Made by a program: the position numbers and the translations under genes. The notes below the pieces were generated by a model. That model was given only the letters and a program-made list of their open reading frames with translations. It did not search any database and was not told where the DNA came from. 42,939 bases of DNA from an uncultured Bacteroidales bacterium (GTDB lineage: Bacteria > Bacteroidota > Bacteroidia > Bacteroidales > UBA932): positions 1 to 42,939 of the forward strand of contig UQYV01000029.1 in assembly GCA_900545245.1 (NCBI GenBank), given 5' to 3'. Below are positions 33,637 through 41,236 of this stretch, piece after piece. How positions within the stretch are numbered: position 1 is the first letter of the stretch; each line of letters begins with the position of its first letter.

Positions 33637-35415
33637 ATGAGACTTGTAATTAAACAAAGCGGACGCTTCACATACTTGTATGCCATCAAGGGATACCGCA
33701 CAGATGAAGGAAGAAGCACCACCAAAGTCGTTGAGAAGTTCGGAACCGTCGAGGAACTTCGTGAGAAGCTGGGCGGCGAAGATCCTATTGAATGGGCTCG
33801 TGCCAGAGTTGCGGAGATGACAGCCATTGAGAAAGAAGAGAACAAGAATGTCGTCGTGGAATACAATCCGAAAGCGTACATACAGAAGGGGGAGCAGCGC
33901 AGCTACAACGGCGGTTACCTGTTCCTGCAGAAGATATACTATGAATTGGGTCTGGACTATATCTGCAAGAAGATAGCCAAGAAGCACAAGCTGCTCAAGT
34001 ATGACCTGAACAGCATTCTGTCGATGCTGATATATACAAGGATACTTTATCCCGGTTCGAAACGTTCCTCTCTTGAGGATGCCGGTAAGTTCTTCGAGCA
34101 GCCGGAATGCACTCTGGAGCAAGTGTACAGGGCTCTGTCGCTGCTTGCCGAAGAGTTTAATGAAATCCAGGCTGACGTGTACAAACGTAGTCTGAAACTT
34201 GGGAAGCGCAATACCGGTGTCATATACTATGACCTGACCAATTACTTCTTCGAGTGGGAGGAGGAAGGAGGTCTGGTGCAGTTCGGTCACTGCAAGGAGG
34301 GGCGCCCGCTGCCTGTCGTTCAGATGGGGCTGTTTATGGACCACGACGGCTTCCCGCTGGCGATGTGCATCGAACCGGGGAACAAGGCGGAGACCAGCAC
34401 GCTCAAACCCATGGAGGAGATACTCAAGGACAAGTTCGGTCTGTCAAAGTTGGTGGTGTGTACTGACGGCGGTCTGTCATCCTACGATAACCGCAAGAAT
34501 GACAGTGTCGGGGACAGAGCGTTCATTACAGTACAGTCTTTAAAGAAGTTGAGGCAGGACCTGCAAGAGTGGGCATTGGACAGCGAGGGCTGGCACGTTG
34601 ACGGTTCCGATAAAGAATATGACATCAGCACATTAGGTGAGAAGGAGCACTATGATACCCTCTTCTTCAAAGAAATCTGGGACCCTACACCGATGTCAAC
34701 GGGTGAGACACTGGAGCAGCGCATCATCGTAACCTTCTCCGTTAAGTACAGGGATTATCTTGCCCGTGTCCGTAACCGGCAGGTGACACGTGCAATGGCT
34801 CTGTTGGAAAAGGGTAAGGGAGCGACATCCAAACGCAAGAGCCCGAATGACGCGAAGCGCTTCATTAAAGCTGAGCATTGCACCACGGACGGGGAACTTG
34901 CCCAAATTGAGAATTTTTCCCTCAATCAGGAAATGATAGGCCAGGAAGCCCGCTTCGACGGCTTTTATGCCTTGTGTACGGTTCTTAAGGATCCGGCACC
35001 CGTCATCATCAAACTGAATAGCGGTCGATGGATCATTGAAAACGGCTTCCGCATTATGAAAACCGACTTTGAGGCAAGACCGGTCTATGTGAGAAGGGAC
35101 GACCGCATCAAGGCGCACTTCCTCACTTGTTTTTTGGCACTGCTTATATACAAGTATTTGGAAAAGAAGGTTAACCGTGGCGGCAGGCACTTCACCATAG
35201 AGGAGATAGTCGATACCTTGCGTTCAATGAACTTCCTCAGTGTAGCCGGCGAGGGGTATGTCCCGACATACACCCGAACGGACCTCACCAACCACCTTCA
35301 CGGCAGTGCAGGGTTCAGAACCGACACGCAGATAGTCACCAGACAGAAGATGAGGAGCATCATCGCCCAGACTAAGAACCGCGAGAAAGATGAAGAGGAA
35401 AACAACAAACAGTAG
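33637..35415 (+). CDS. IS1634 family DDE transposase
   Basis: 592 residues from the ATG at 33637; the frame also has a TTG at 33607 but the ATG follows an AT-rich leader. Catalytic residues: D199 (IYYDLTNYFFE), D277 (VVCTDGG) and E468 (WIIENGFRIMK). The pattern GRPLPVVQMGLFMDHDGFPLAM and CIEPGN is typical of the IS1634/IS1549 group. The gene is intact, so the element may be mobile. Confidence 0.9.
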   Translation: MRLVIKQSGRFTYLYAIKGYRTDEGRSTTKVVEKFGTVEELREKLGGEDPIEWARARVAEMTAIEKEENKNVVVEYNPKAYIQKGEQRSYNGGYLFLQKIYYELGLDYICKKIAKKHKLLKYDLNSILSMLIYTRILYPGSKRSSLEDAGKFFEQPECTLEQVYRALSLLAEEFNEIQADVYKRSLKLGKRNTGVIYYDLTNYFFEWEEEGGLVQFGHCKEGRPLPVVQMGLFMDHDGFPLAMCIEPGNKAETSTLKPMEEILKDKFGLSKLVVCTDGGLSSYDNRKNDSVGDRAFITVQSLKKLRQDLQEWALDSEGWHVDGSDKEYDISTLGEKEHYDTLFFKEIWDPTPMSTGETLEQRIIVTFSVKYRDYLARVRNRQVTRAMALLEKGKGATSKRKSPNDAKRFIKAEHCTTDGELAQIENFSLNQEMIGQEARFDGFYALCTVLKDPAPVIIKLNSGRWIIENGFRIMKTDFEARPVYVRRDDRIKAHFLTCFLALLIYKYLEKKVNRGGRHFTIEEIVDTLRSMNFLSVAGEGYVPTYTRTDLTNHLHGSAGFRTDTQIVTRQKMRSIIAQTKNREKDEEENNKQ

Positions 35416-35416
35416 A

Positions 35417-35547
35417 GCCGGATGGTCAAGGGACTTCGGACGGCGTAGCCGCCCGTGGCTTCGTGAACGGGAGGGACCCGCGCCAAAGGCGTGGGAGGGA
35501 TAGCACCGACAGGTGCGTACCGGTCCGAAGTCCCTTGACCATCCGGC
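35417..35547 (+). other. 131-nt multi-branch structure after the transposase gene
   Basis: Starts one base after the transposase stop. A perfect 25-bp inverted repeat (35417-35441 with 35523-35547) closes the structure. Inside are three hairpins: CCCGT/ACGGG (about 35452-35472), CCCGCGCC-AAA-GGCGTGGG (about 35477-35495, one G-T pair) and GCACC-GACA-GGTGC (about 35503-35516), separated by repeated GGGAGGGA/GGAGGGA-type linkers. It may be an elaborate terminator or a non-coding RNA belonging to the IS. Confidence 0.7.
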
Positions 35548-35741
35548 GCCCCAAAGGCTTATCTACTACAAAGTCCGAAAAAAATCATAATCCCCAAATC
35601 GCCATTACAGCGGTCTGGGGACTTGATATATCATAGATATAGCCCTATCTAAGTGTCAAAGACAGGAAGGTAGGCAAAAATTTTTTACCTGCAAACTTTT
35701 TATGCAAAATCTGTCTGTTTTTTCACGATTATTTAACCTTT

Positions 35742-37988
35742 TTATGAAAGTTGGAACTTTCGTGATGAACGCACCATCTGTTTGAGGACTATCGCCATCT
35801 GCTCGGACTCCTGCAGGACATTGAGGTAGAGATAACCGGTGCTCATATTTACGGAGTTTGCCCTTATGTCCTCCATCAGTGACTTCCGCATGTTTGAAAA
35901 ATCTTTCTGTACGGTCTTCAGCTTTTCCTCCACCTCTTTTAGCGCTGCATATTCCCCGTCTTCGCAGTGCATCATGATTTCGTCCATATAGCCGATCAGA
36001 CGATCCCTTTCAGGCACGAACTCGGAGACGTATCGTCCCGGAATTGGTGTGAAGTGGTTGTCAATGTGCTCGTAGGCCGGCTCGCAGATGCGTCGGATTG
36101 CATAGTAGAGTTGTTCCAGGTCATTGAAAGATGCGAAAAACCAAGCACTCTTGCGCATAGCCGTTTCCTGGTCGAGATGACGGATGCAGACGGTTTCCTT
36201 GCGACGCATGTTCTTGAGCTTTCCCTTCTTGTCCATAAGCTCATTCCCGGATTTGCGCAGCAATTTGACGTTTTCTGAAAGAAGCCCGTCGGTGACGTTG
36301 CGGTAACTACGGATTATGTTGCTGAGAATCTGGCTCTCATTTGCTGCAACATACTGACATACAAGCTTGTCGGTCTCTTCCTGGTTGGTTGAGCGGATGA
36401 TGCTGCGGAACATCTTGTCCCCGTTCTCCTCGTCATTTTTGCTCTTGTAGCGTATGTTGCTGTGAATCATGACAAGCAGGCCGGCAACAACGATTATCAC
36501 CATAGCGACCATGCCTCCCCAGTGCATTATCAGCGCAATCAGGAATGCGGCGGCAAAGGCTATCGCGGCCGTCAGGAACCAGCCTCCGATTACTGAAAGC
36601 ACTCCGGTGATGCGGTAGACGGCGCTTTCACGTCCCCATGCCCTGTCGGTGAGCGATGTCGCCATCGCGACCATGAATGTGACGTATGTCGTGGAAAGAG
36701 GAAGTTTAAGAGACGTGCCGAGCGCAATCAGAAGCGATGCCGTGACGAGATTCACTGATGCTCTCACAAGGTCATACTGGGCTCCGTCCTCGATTTCGAT
36801 ATGGCTGCGGTCGAAGCGTTTGTTGACCCACAGTCGGAATCGTTCAGGGGTGACTGCAATGGCCGCATGGGCTACCGAATTTCCGAAGCGCACGAGGCTG
36901 CGTGCCACCCATGATGTCCCGAACATTTCCTCTCCCTCCTCCTGTTTGGCGAGGTTAAGTTCCGTCTTCGTTACGTTGTGCGCCTTCTTTGAAGTTGCGA
37001 GGGCGAGCACCATTATGATTCCGGCCGCAATCAGAAATGCCACCGGTGTATGTGCAGGTCCGTTCAGCACCTCCATAGTGTGTGCCGATGGATCACCGGC
37101 CCCGGATGCGCTCCAGTCCTGATAGGATGCAAATCCCGTGAGAGGCACACCGATGAAATTCACCAAGTCGTTGCCTGCAAAAGCTGTCGCGAGGGCGAAT
37201 GTGCCAATCAGAACAATCACTTTAAATACGTTGCCCTTCAGCGCGTGGAGCCCTTGCATCAGCAGCGTGAAGAACACCAGGCAGCACCCCAACACCTCCA
37301 GAGTATGCGCATCAAGCCACTCTTTGACCCCGCTTGTCATGAATGACATTGACGACAACCCCTTGAACAGCATGAAATAGATTATGGCTGTCACGGAAAT
37401 GCCGCCGAACAGTCCGATTTTCCACTTTAGCGAACGATTTCGATAGTTGAACGTAAATAGTAGACGTACAACCCATTGCACAAACACTCCGACAACAAAT
37501 GCTATTGCCACGGAGATGAATATTGCGAGAATAACCTGCAGGGCTTTCGACGTGTTCATATAGTCGGAAAATCCCAAGGCATCGTTTCCTGCGGCATTCA
37601 TTTTTATCATCGTCAGCGCACACGTCGCGCCAAGCAGTTCAAACACAAGCGAAACCGTTGTGGACGTTGGCATTCCGAGCGAATTGAATGCATCGAGAAG
37701 TACGATGTCCGTGACCATCACCGCGAGGCATATCAGCATGATTTCACTGAACGCGAATTGTTCCGGACGGAAAATCCCATGTCTCGCTACATCCATCATT
37801 CCGTTGCTCATCACCGCCCCACAAAACACTCCGGCGGCAGCTATCATGATGATTGTCCGGAATTTGGCAGCCTTTGAACCCACTGCCGAATTGAGAAAAT
37901 TGACCGCGTCGTTGCTGACTCCAACCCATAAGTCCGAAATTGCCAGCAGAAAAAGAAAGATGACGAAGCCCAGATATACCAGATCCAT
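35742..37988 (-). CDS. PiT-family inorganic phosphate transporter with C-terminal PhoU-like domain
   Basis: Low-affinity phosphate permease of the inner membrane. N-terminal half has the PiT repeat motif GVSNDAVNFLNSAVGSKAA (27-45) and its partner FAGNDLVNFIGVPLTG near 268-283; about ten or more membrane segments to about residue 510. The C-terminal 230 residues are soluble and helical, with regulatory PhoU-like character. 748 residues, usual for the Bacteroidota fused form. Divergent from a two-component pair across a region with a Pho-box-like repeat. Confidence 0.92.
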   Translation of the reverse strand: MDLVYLGFVIFLFLLAISDLWVGVSNDAVNFLNSAVGSKAAKFRTIIMIAAAGVFCGAVMSNGMMDVARHGIFRPEQFAFSEIMLICLAVMVTDIVLLDAFNSLGMPTSTTVSLVFELLGATCALTMIKMNAAGNDALGFSDYMNTSKALQVILAIFISVAIAFVVGVFVQWVVRLLFTFNYRNRSLKWKIGLFGGISVTAIIYFMLFKGLSSMSFMTSGVKEWLDAHTLEVLGCCLVFFTLLMQGLHALKGNVFKVIVLIGTFALATAFAGNDLVNFIGVPLTGFASYQDWSASGAGDPSAHTMEVLNGPAHTPVAFLIAAGIIMVLALATSKKAHNVTKTELNLAKQEEGEEMFGTSWVARSLVRFGNSVAHAAIAVTPERFRLWVNKRFDRSHIEIEDGAQYDLVRASVNLVTASLLIALGTSLKLPLSTTYVTFMVAMATSLTDRAWGRESAVYRITGVLSVIGGWFLTAAIAFAAAFLIALIMHWGGMVAMVIIVVAGLLVMIHSNIRYKSKNDEENGDKMFRSIIRSTNQEETDKLVCQYVAANESQILSNIIRSYRNVTDGLLSENVKLLRKSGNELMDKKGKLKNMRRKETVCIRHLDQETAMRKSAWFFASFNDLEQLYYAIRRICEPAYEHIDNHFTPIPGRYVSEFVPERDRLIGYMDEIMMHCEDGEYAALKEVEEKLKTVQKDFSNMRKSLMEDIRANSVNMSTGYLYLNVLQESEQMAIVLKQMVRSSRKFQLS

Positions 37989-38013
37989 ATGTTTATGTAT
38001 ATTTTTTCGACTG

Positions 38014-38021
38014 CAAAAATA
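38014..38021 (-). promoter_or_regulatory. Bacteroidota -7 element for the phosphate transporter
   Basis: TATTTTTG on the minus strand matches TAnnTTTG, 26 bp upstream of the start. The Pho-box-like repeat lies just upstream of where its -33 region would be, a position suited to activation. Confidence 0.55.
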
Positions 38022-38051
38022 TTCCGAATATGTTGGGTGTATATTACGTAA

Positions 38052-38069
38052 TTGTTAAAATTCTGTTAC
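38052..38069. promoter_or_regulatory. Pho-box-like direct repeat
   Basis: TTGTTAA, 4 nt AATT, CTGTTAC: two 7-mers with an 11-bp period, the layout of the Escherichia coli PHO box (CTGTCAT twice with a 4-nt AT-rich spacer). It lies between the phosphate transporter and the response regulator gene. Confidence 0.5.
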
Positions 38070-38117
38070 ATCGTCGAAAAATCCGTAATCTTGGCACATG
38101 AAAAAAGTAAAACTGCG

Positions 38118-38125
38118 TATATTTG
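38118..38125 (+). promoter_or_regulatory. Bacteroidota -7 element for the two-component pair
   Basis: TATATTTG matches TAnnTTTG, 24 bp upstream of the response regulator ATG. A TTGG at 38091-38094 is the nearest -33 candidate, 23 nt upstream. Confidence 0.55.
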
Positions 38126-38149
38126 CGCAAGTTAACATTTCATCGGAAT

Positions 38150-38857
38150 ATGGCAGAGGCTGCAAATTCAACGGGAGCGCGAATTCTTGTCGTCGATGAC
38201 GAGAAAGACATTTGTGAAATTCTTGAATTCAATCTTGAGAATGCCGGGTATGTCGTTGATACGGCATCGTCGGCGGAGGACGCTTTGGAAAAACTGACGC
38301 CGGAACATAGGCTGATTCTGCTTGATGTGATGATGGCCGGAATGTCCGGATTCAGAATGGCGGAAGTTGTGCGAAAAGAGAGGCATCTGGAGATACCAAT
38401 CATATTCCTTACGGCGCGGAGCACCGAAAATGACATGCTCACCGGTTTTTCGGCCGGCGGTGACGACTACATCAGCAAGCCTTTCTCTATTCAAGAAGTG
38501 CTGGCTCGGGTGAAGGCCGTGCTGAAACGAAGTTCCCCTCCTTCGGGAGAACAGCATGCAGACATCCTTGAGACGGGGAGTCTCCAGATTGATACGAAGT
38601 CCAAAATGGTGTATGTGTCCGGCACACCGGTGACGCTTTCAAAGAAGGAATTTGAACTCATTTCTCTTCTCGCCGCCCATCCGGGAAAGGTTTTTTCGAG
38701 GGAAGAAATTATAGACAGGCTGTGGAAAGACGCACCGTATGTGCTTGACAGGACGATTGACGTGCATATTGCGAGAATACGTGCCAAACTCGGACCGATG
38801 AAATCGTGCATTACCAACCGTTCCGGATTCGGATATAGTTTTCATCCACTGCCATGA
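38150..38857 (+). CDS. OmpR/PhoB-family response regulator
   Basis: DNA-binding response regulator. Receiver domain about 10-125 with acidic pocket D16/D17, phospho-acceptor D59 (LILLDVMM), conserved Thr in FLTAR and Lys in YISKPF. C-terminal winged helix about 145-233 with SKKEFELISLLAAHPGKVFSREEIIDRLW. ATG at 38150 chosen by the promoter and the start of the receiver; the longer frame starts at TTG. Overlaps the kinase gene by 4 bp (ATGA). PhoB is the likely role from context. Confidence 0.93.
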   Translation: MAEAANSTGARILVVDDEKDICEILEFNLENAGYVVDTASSAEDALEKLTPEHRLILLDVMMAGMSGFRMAEVVRKERHLEIPIIFLTARSTENDMLTGFSAGGDDYISKPFSIQEVLARVKAVLKRSSPPSGEQHADILETGSLQIDTKSKMVYVSGTPVTLSKKEFELISLLAAHPGKVFSREEIIDRLWKDAPYVLDRTIDVHIARIRAKLGPMKSCITNRSGFGYSFHPLP

Positions 38858-40164
38858 CGGAAGATAGGAATAAAGGCTCCATCAGGAGGATTTACAGCCG
38901 CCAACTGATTGTCAGCTTTGCGGCGGCGTTTGCCGTGTTTGCCTTCGTTCTCGTTGTGTTTCAGGTCCGTATCGACACACAGACTAAGGCTCAATATGTA
39001 GAAAATGATCTCGCATCGTATGCCGGAATTCTCGAAAAGACAGACGATTACACTTATGTGACAACCTTGTTTCCCAAAGACCTGCGAGCAACGGTGCTTG
39101 ACACTGCCGGCAATGTTCTTTTCGACAGCATCGAGAAACTTCACCTTGAAAATCACTCCGACCGTCCTGAGGTTACAGGCTCGCTGCGTGATTCGGTTGC
39201 AACTGCGGTCCGAGTGTCGCTGACGACGGGAACGAAATACCTCTACTATTCCAAGATTCACGGGGACAGGATTATCCGTGTGGCGCTACCATACGATGCT
39301 GACGTGAAACCACGCCTGCGGCCTAACAATATCTTCCTTCTGGCGTCCGCCCTGCTTTTCGCCATCGCCCTGTTGGCGATCATCCTCCTTTCTTCCCATT
39401 TCGGTTCAGACGTGCAGAGGCTTCAGACGCAGTATGTTCGGGACAGCGATAAGGCAGTGGCTACTCTGAAACAGCAACTCACGGGAAACATTTCCCATGA
39501 GCTCCGCACTCCTGTGACCGGCATAATGGGCTATCTTGAAACGTTGGAATCCTGTCCGGACATGGACGAGGCGCGCCGACGGAATTTCATACACCGGGCC
39601 TATGTCCAGTCCGTGCGCCTGTCGGACCTCATCCGTGATGTGTCGCTCATCAGCAAGATTGAAGAATCTCCCGAAAAACTTGTCCGCCAGAGCGTTAATC
39701 TTAAGGAAATAGTGGATGAGGTGAGTTCTGAATTCTCTGAACGCCTGTCTGAGAGAGGTGATGTGATGGAGAATTCATTGCCTTCCGATCTTACGATATA
39801 TGGCAACAGGACGCTGATTCACGCGATATTCCGTAACTTCGTCGAGAATAGCCTGAAATATGCCGGAGACGGCGTGAGGATCCATGTCGAATGCCGCGAT
39901 GATGTGCCTCAAGACAGGAAGAAAGCGGGAGACATGATCCACTTGAGCTACTATGACACCGGTTGCGGAGTTCCTCAGCAGCATCTTTCTCGTCTTTTTG
40001 AACGTTTCTACCGTATTTCCGAAGGCCGCACCCGCGATGACGGAGGCTCTGGCCTCGGACTTTCCATCGTGCGCAACGCCATCGCGTTCCATGGTGGCGA
40101 AATTCGCGTCGTCAATCGTGCTCCCCACGGTCTTCAGTTCTTCTTTTCGTTGAGAAAACGGTAA
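38854..40164 (+). CDS. Sensor histidine kinase, PhoR-like
   Basis: Membrane sensor kinase. TM1 about 19-38, periplasmic sensor about 40-155, TM2 about 159-181. Phospho-acceptor H215 (NISHELRTP), N box NFVENSLKYAG, G1 DTGCGVP, F box LFERFYR, G2 GGSGLGLSIV. Only about 30 residues separate TM2 from the His box, so a full HAMP domain appears to be missing. Next to the phosphate transporter, so phosphate sensing is likely, though not proven. Confidence 0.9.
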   Translation: MTEDRNKGSIRRIYSRQLIVSFAAAFAVFAFVLVVFQVRIDTQTKAQYVENDLASYAGILEKTDDYTYVTTLFPKDLRATVLDTAGNVLFDSIEKLHLENHSDRPEVTGSLRDSVATAVRVSLTTGTKYLYYSKIHGDRIIRVALPYDADVKPRLRPNNIFLLASALLFAIALLAIILLSSHFGSDVQRLQTQYVRDSDKAVATLKQQLTGNISHELRTPVTGIMGYLETLESCPDMDEARRRNFIHRAYVQSVRLSDLIRDVSLISKIEESPEKLVRQSVNLKEIVDEVSSEFSERLSERGDVMENSLPSDLTIYGNRTLIHAIFRNFVENSLKYAGDGVRIHVECRDDVPQDRKKAGDMIHLSYYDTGCGVPQQHLSRLFERFYRISEGRTRDDGGSGLGLSIVRNAIAFHGGEIRVVNRAPHGLQFFFSLRKR

Positions 40165-40169
40165 ACGAG

Positions 40170-40218
40170 AAAAGCGGAAAATCCTCGGGCGGCTGCCCAA
40201 AAGATTTTCCGCTTTTTC
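40170..40218. terminator. Strong bidirectional terminator
   Basis: Perfect 14-bp stem (40170-40183 with 40203-40216), AAAAGCGGAAAATC on the left arm, with an inner GGGC/GCCC. A- and T-runs on both sides let it serve the kinase gene and the convergent ferritin gene. Confidence 0.85.
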
Positions 40219-40233
40219 CGAATAGGTATTCGT

Positions 40234-40713
40234 CTACATCTTTGCGAGTTCAGCGTCAACGCATGCAAGCCCGGCTTCTCCTGCATGCTTTACCTTGGCA
40301 ACGAGAGCATCGGCAATAGCCTCTTCCTCGACCTGCTCGCGGACAAATCCCCAAAGGAAGTCCTGAGCCGCATTGTCTTTCTCGTCATGGGCAACGGCAA
40401 CAAGGTCGTCAATGAGTTTTGACACATGGCGTTCGTGTTCTGCGACATGCTCGACAACCTCAAGAACGCTGCCCCAACCGCAAGGAACGACGTCAATCAT
40501 CTGAAGCTTGACCTCACCGCCTCTTTTTATGACAAAATCAGCCATAGAGCAGGCGTGCCCTCTCTCTTCCTCGGACTGTTTCTCCATCCAATGTGCGAAA
40601 CCGTTCCAACCCTCTTTCTTGAGGAAGAATGCCATTTGGAGATATAACTGTGAAGACCACAACTCAGCGGTAATCTGCTCGTTGAATTCTTTCTGAAGTT
40701 TTTCTGTAATCAT
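40234..40713 (-). CDS. ftnA: Non-heme ferritin
   Basis: Iron-storage 24-mer subunit, cytoplasmic. Four-helix ferroxidase residues are visible: Glu in ITAELWSSQLYLQ (E17), EEERGHA (E50 and His53), Glu near 94 (HVAEHERH) and QVEEEAI near 127-130. 159 residues, typical for prokaryotic ferritin. Single gene with its own terminator. Confidence 0.95.
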   Translation of the reverse strand: MITEKLQKEFNEQITAELWSSQLYLQMAFFLKKEGWNGFAHWMEKQSEEERGHACSMADFVIKRGGEVKLQMIDVVPCGWGSVLEVVEHVAEHERHVSKLIDDLVAVAHDEKDNAAQDFLWGFVREQVEEEAIADALVAKVKHAGEAGLACVDAELAKM

Positions 40714-40891
40714 AATATTATAGTTTTAAAAGTTTAACATCAAAACCACAGAAATCCGGAGCAAATCAAGTGCCATTCAATCATAATGTGAAACCTCTGA
40801 ATTATTGAGACTTTGTCGCGACATTTCGTCCCGTTTCCCTGCAATATTGTCACTAAACGATGACATCCTGTCAAAATACCGACATCTTGGT
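40714..40891. other. Intergenic sequence between ferritin and the candidate small RNA
   Basis: Contains no reading frame I would call. It includes the ferritin upstream region on the minus strand (no clear TAnnTTTG) and loosely repeated GACATC/GACATC-like words near 40861-40890. Confidence 0.4.
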
Positions 40892-40923
40892 ATTGCCCGC
40901 TTCCCACGCCCTCACTACCTTTG
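40892..40923 (+). promoter_or_regulatory. Consensus promoter facing an apparently gene-free stretch
   Basis: ATTG 40892-40895, 20-nt spacer, TACCTTTG 40916-40923 (full -7 match). Transcription would begin near 40930. Confidence 0.6.
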
Positions 40924-40929
40924 CAACAT

Positions 40930-41007
40930 CAATAATCGTTTAGCCATTTTTATGAGATTTGCCGGAAGGCAAAAAAGAAAGGACCGCAGCCGATGCAGTC
41001 CTTTTTC
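40930..41007 (+). ncRNA. Candidate small RNA, about 75-80 nt
   Basis: From the predicted start near 40930 to a T-run at 41002-41006. First hairpin: TTTGCC-GGAA-GGCAAA (about 40958-40973), a 6-bp stem with a GNRA-type loop. Second: terminator hairpin GGAC.GCA/TGC.GTCC (40981-41001). The ATG at 40952 opens a frame but it lacks a ribosome binding site and runs through the terminator. The hairpin also serves as a possible terminator for guaA on the other strand. Confidence 0.5.
40981..41006. terminator. Hairpin terminator between ferritin/sRNA and guaA
   Basis: GGACCGCA/TGCAGTCC stem with one mismatch and a 5-nt loop, T-run on the plus side, and TTTCTTTTTT on the minus side. It probably ends guaA transcription as well as the plus-strand candidate RNA. 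Confidence 0.65.
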
Positions 41008-41044
41008 TCTATATCCTCTCCCACTTTCATCTCAGAATCATTTT

Positions 41045-41236
41045 CCGTCCAATGAAGCAGGTCGCCTTTTCTGCGCCCCGTCACTCCCAACAATCGCAGA
41101 GGCAAAGGGGATGCAGAATAGGATGAGATGCAAGGCGGACGGTGAAGATGAAACCGCAGCAGCCTTGGCGGCTGTGAGGATTTCATCAAGCCGTCCAACG
41201 AAGCAGGTCGCCTTTTCTGCGCCCCGTCACTCCCAC
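41045..41236 (-). repeat. Structured intergenic repeat, copy B, with a 45-bp edge duplication
   Basis: Contains the guaA stop codon (TGA 41227-41229, then CGGGGCGC). Stems: GGACGG 41137-41142 with CCGTCC 41191-41196; GATGAAA 41147-41153 with TTTCATC 41181-41187; CAGCC 41160-41164 with GGCTG 41170-41174. The edge 41191-41235 is repeated at 41045-41089 (44 of 45 identical), including the last guaA codons. Homologous to copies A and C. Confidence 0.8.

Larger units (their letters stand above)
33513..35667 (+). mobile_element. IS1634-family insertion sequence
   Basis: About 2.15 kb. Inverted ends share TTTGACACTT (33520-33529) and AAGTGTCAAA (35651-35660), with weaker similarity a few bases outward; boundaries are therefore approximate. 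It contains one DDE transposase, a terminator before the gene, and a large hairpin structure after it. I could not identify a target-site duplication. It sits between fabF and the phosphate transporter. Confidence 0.8.
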
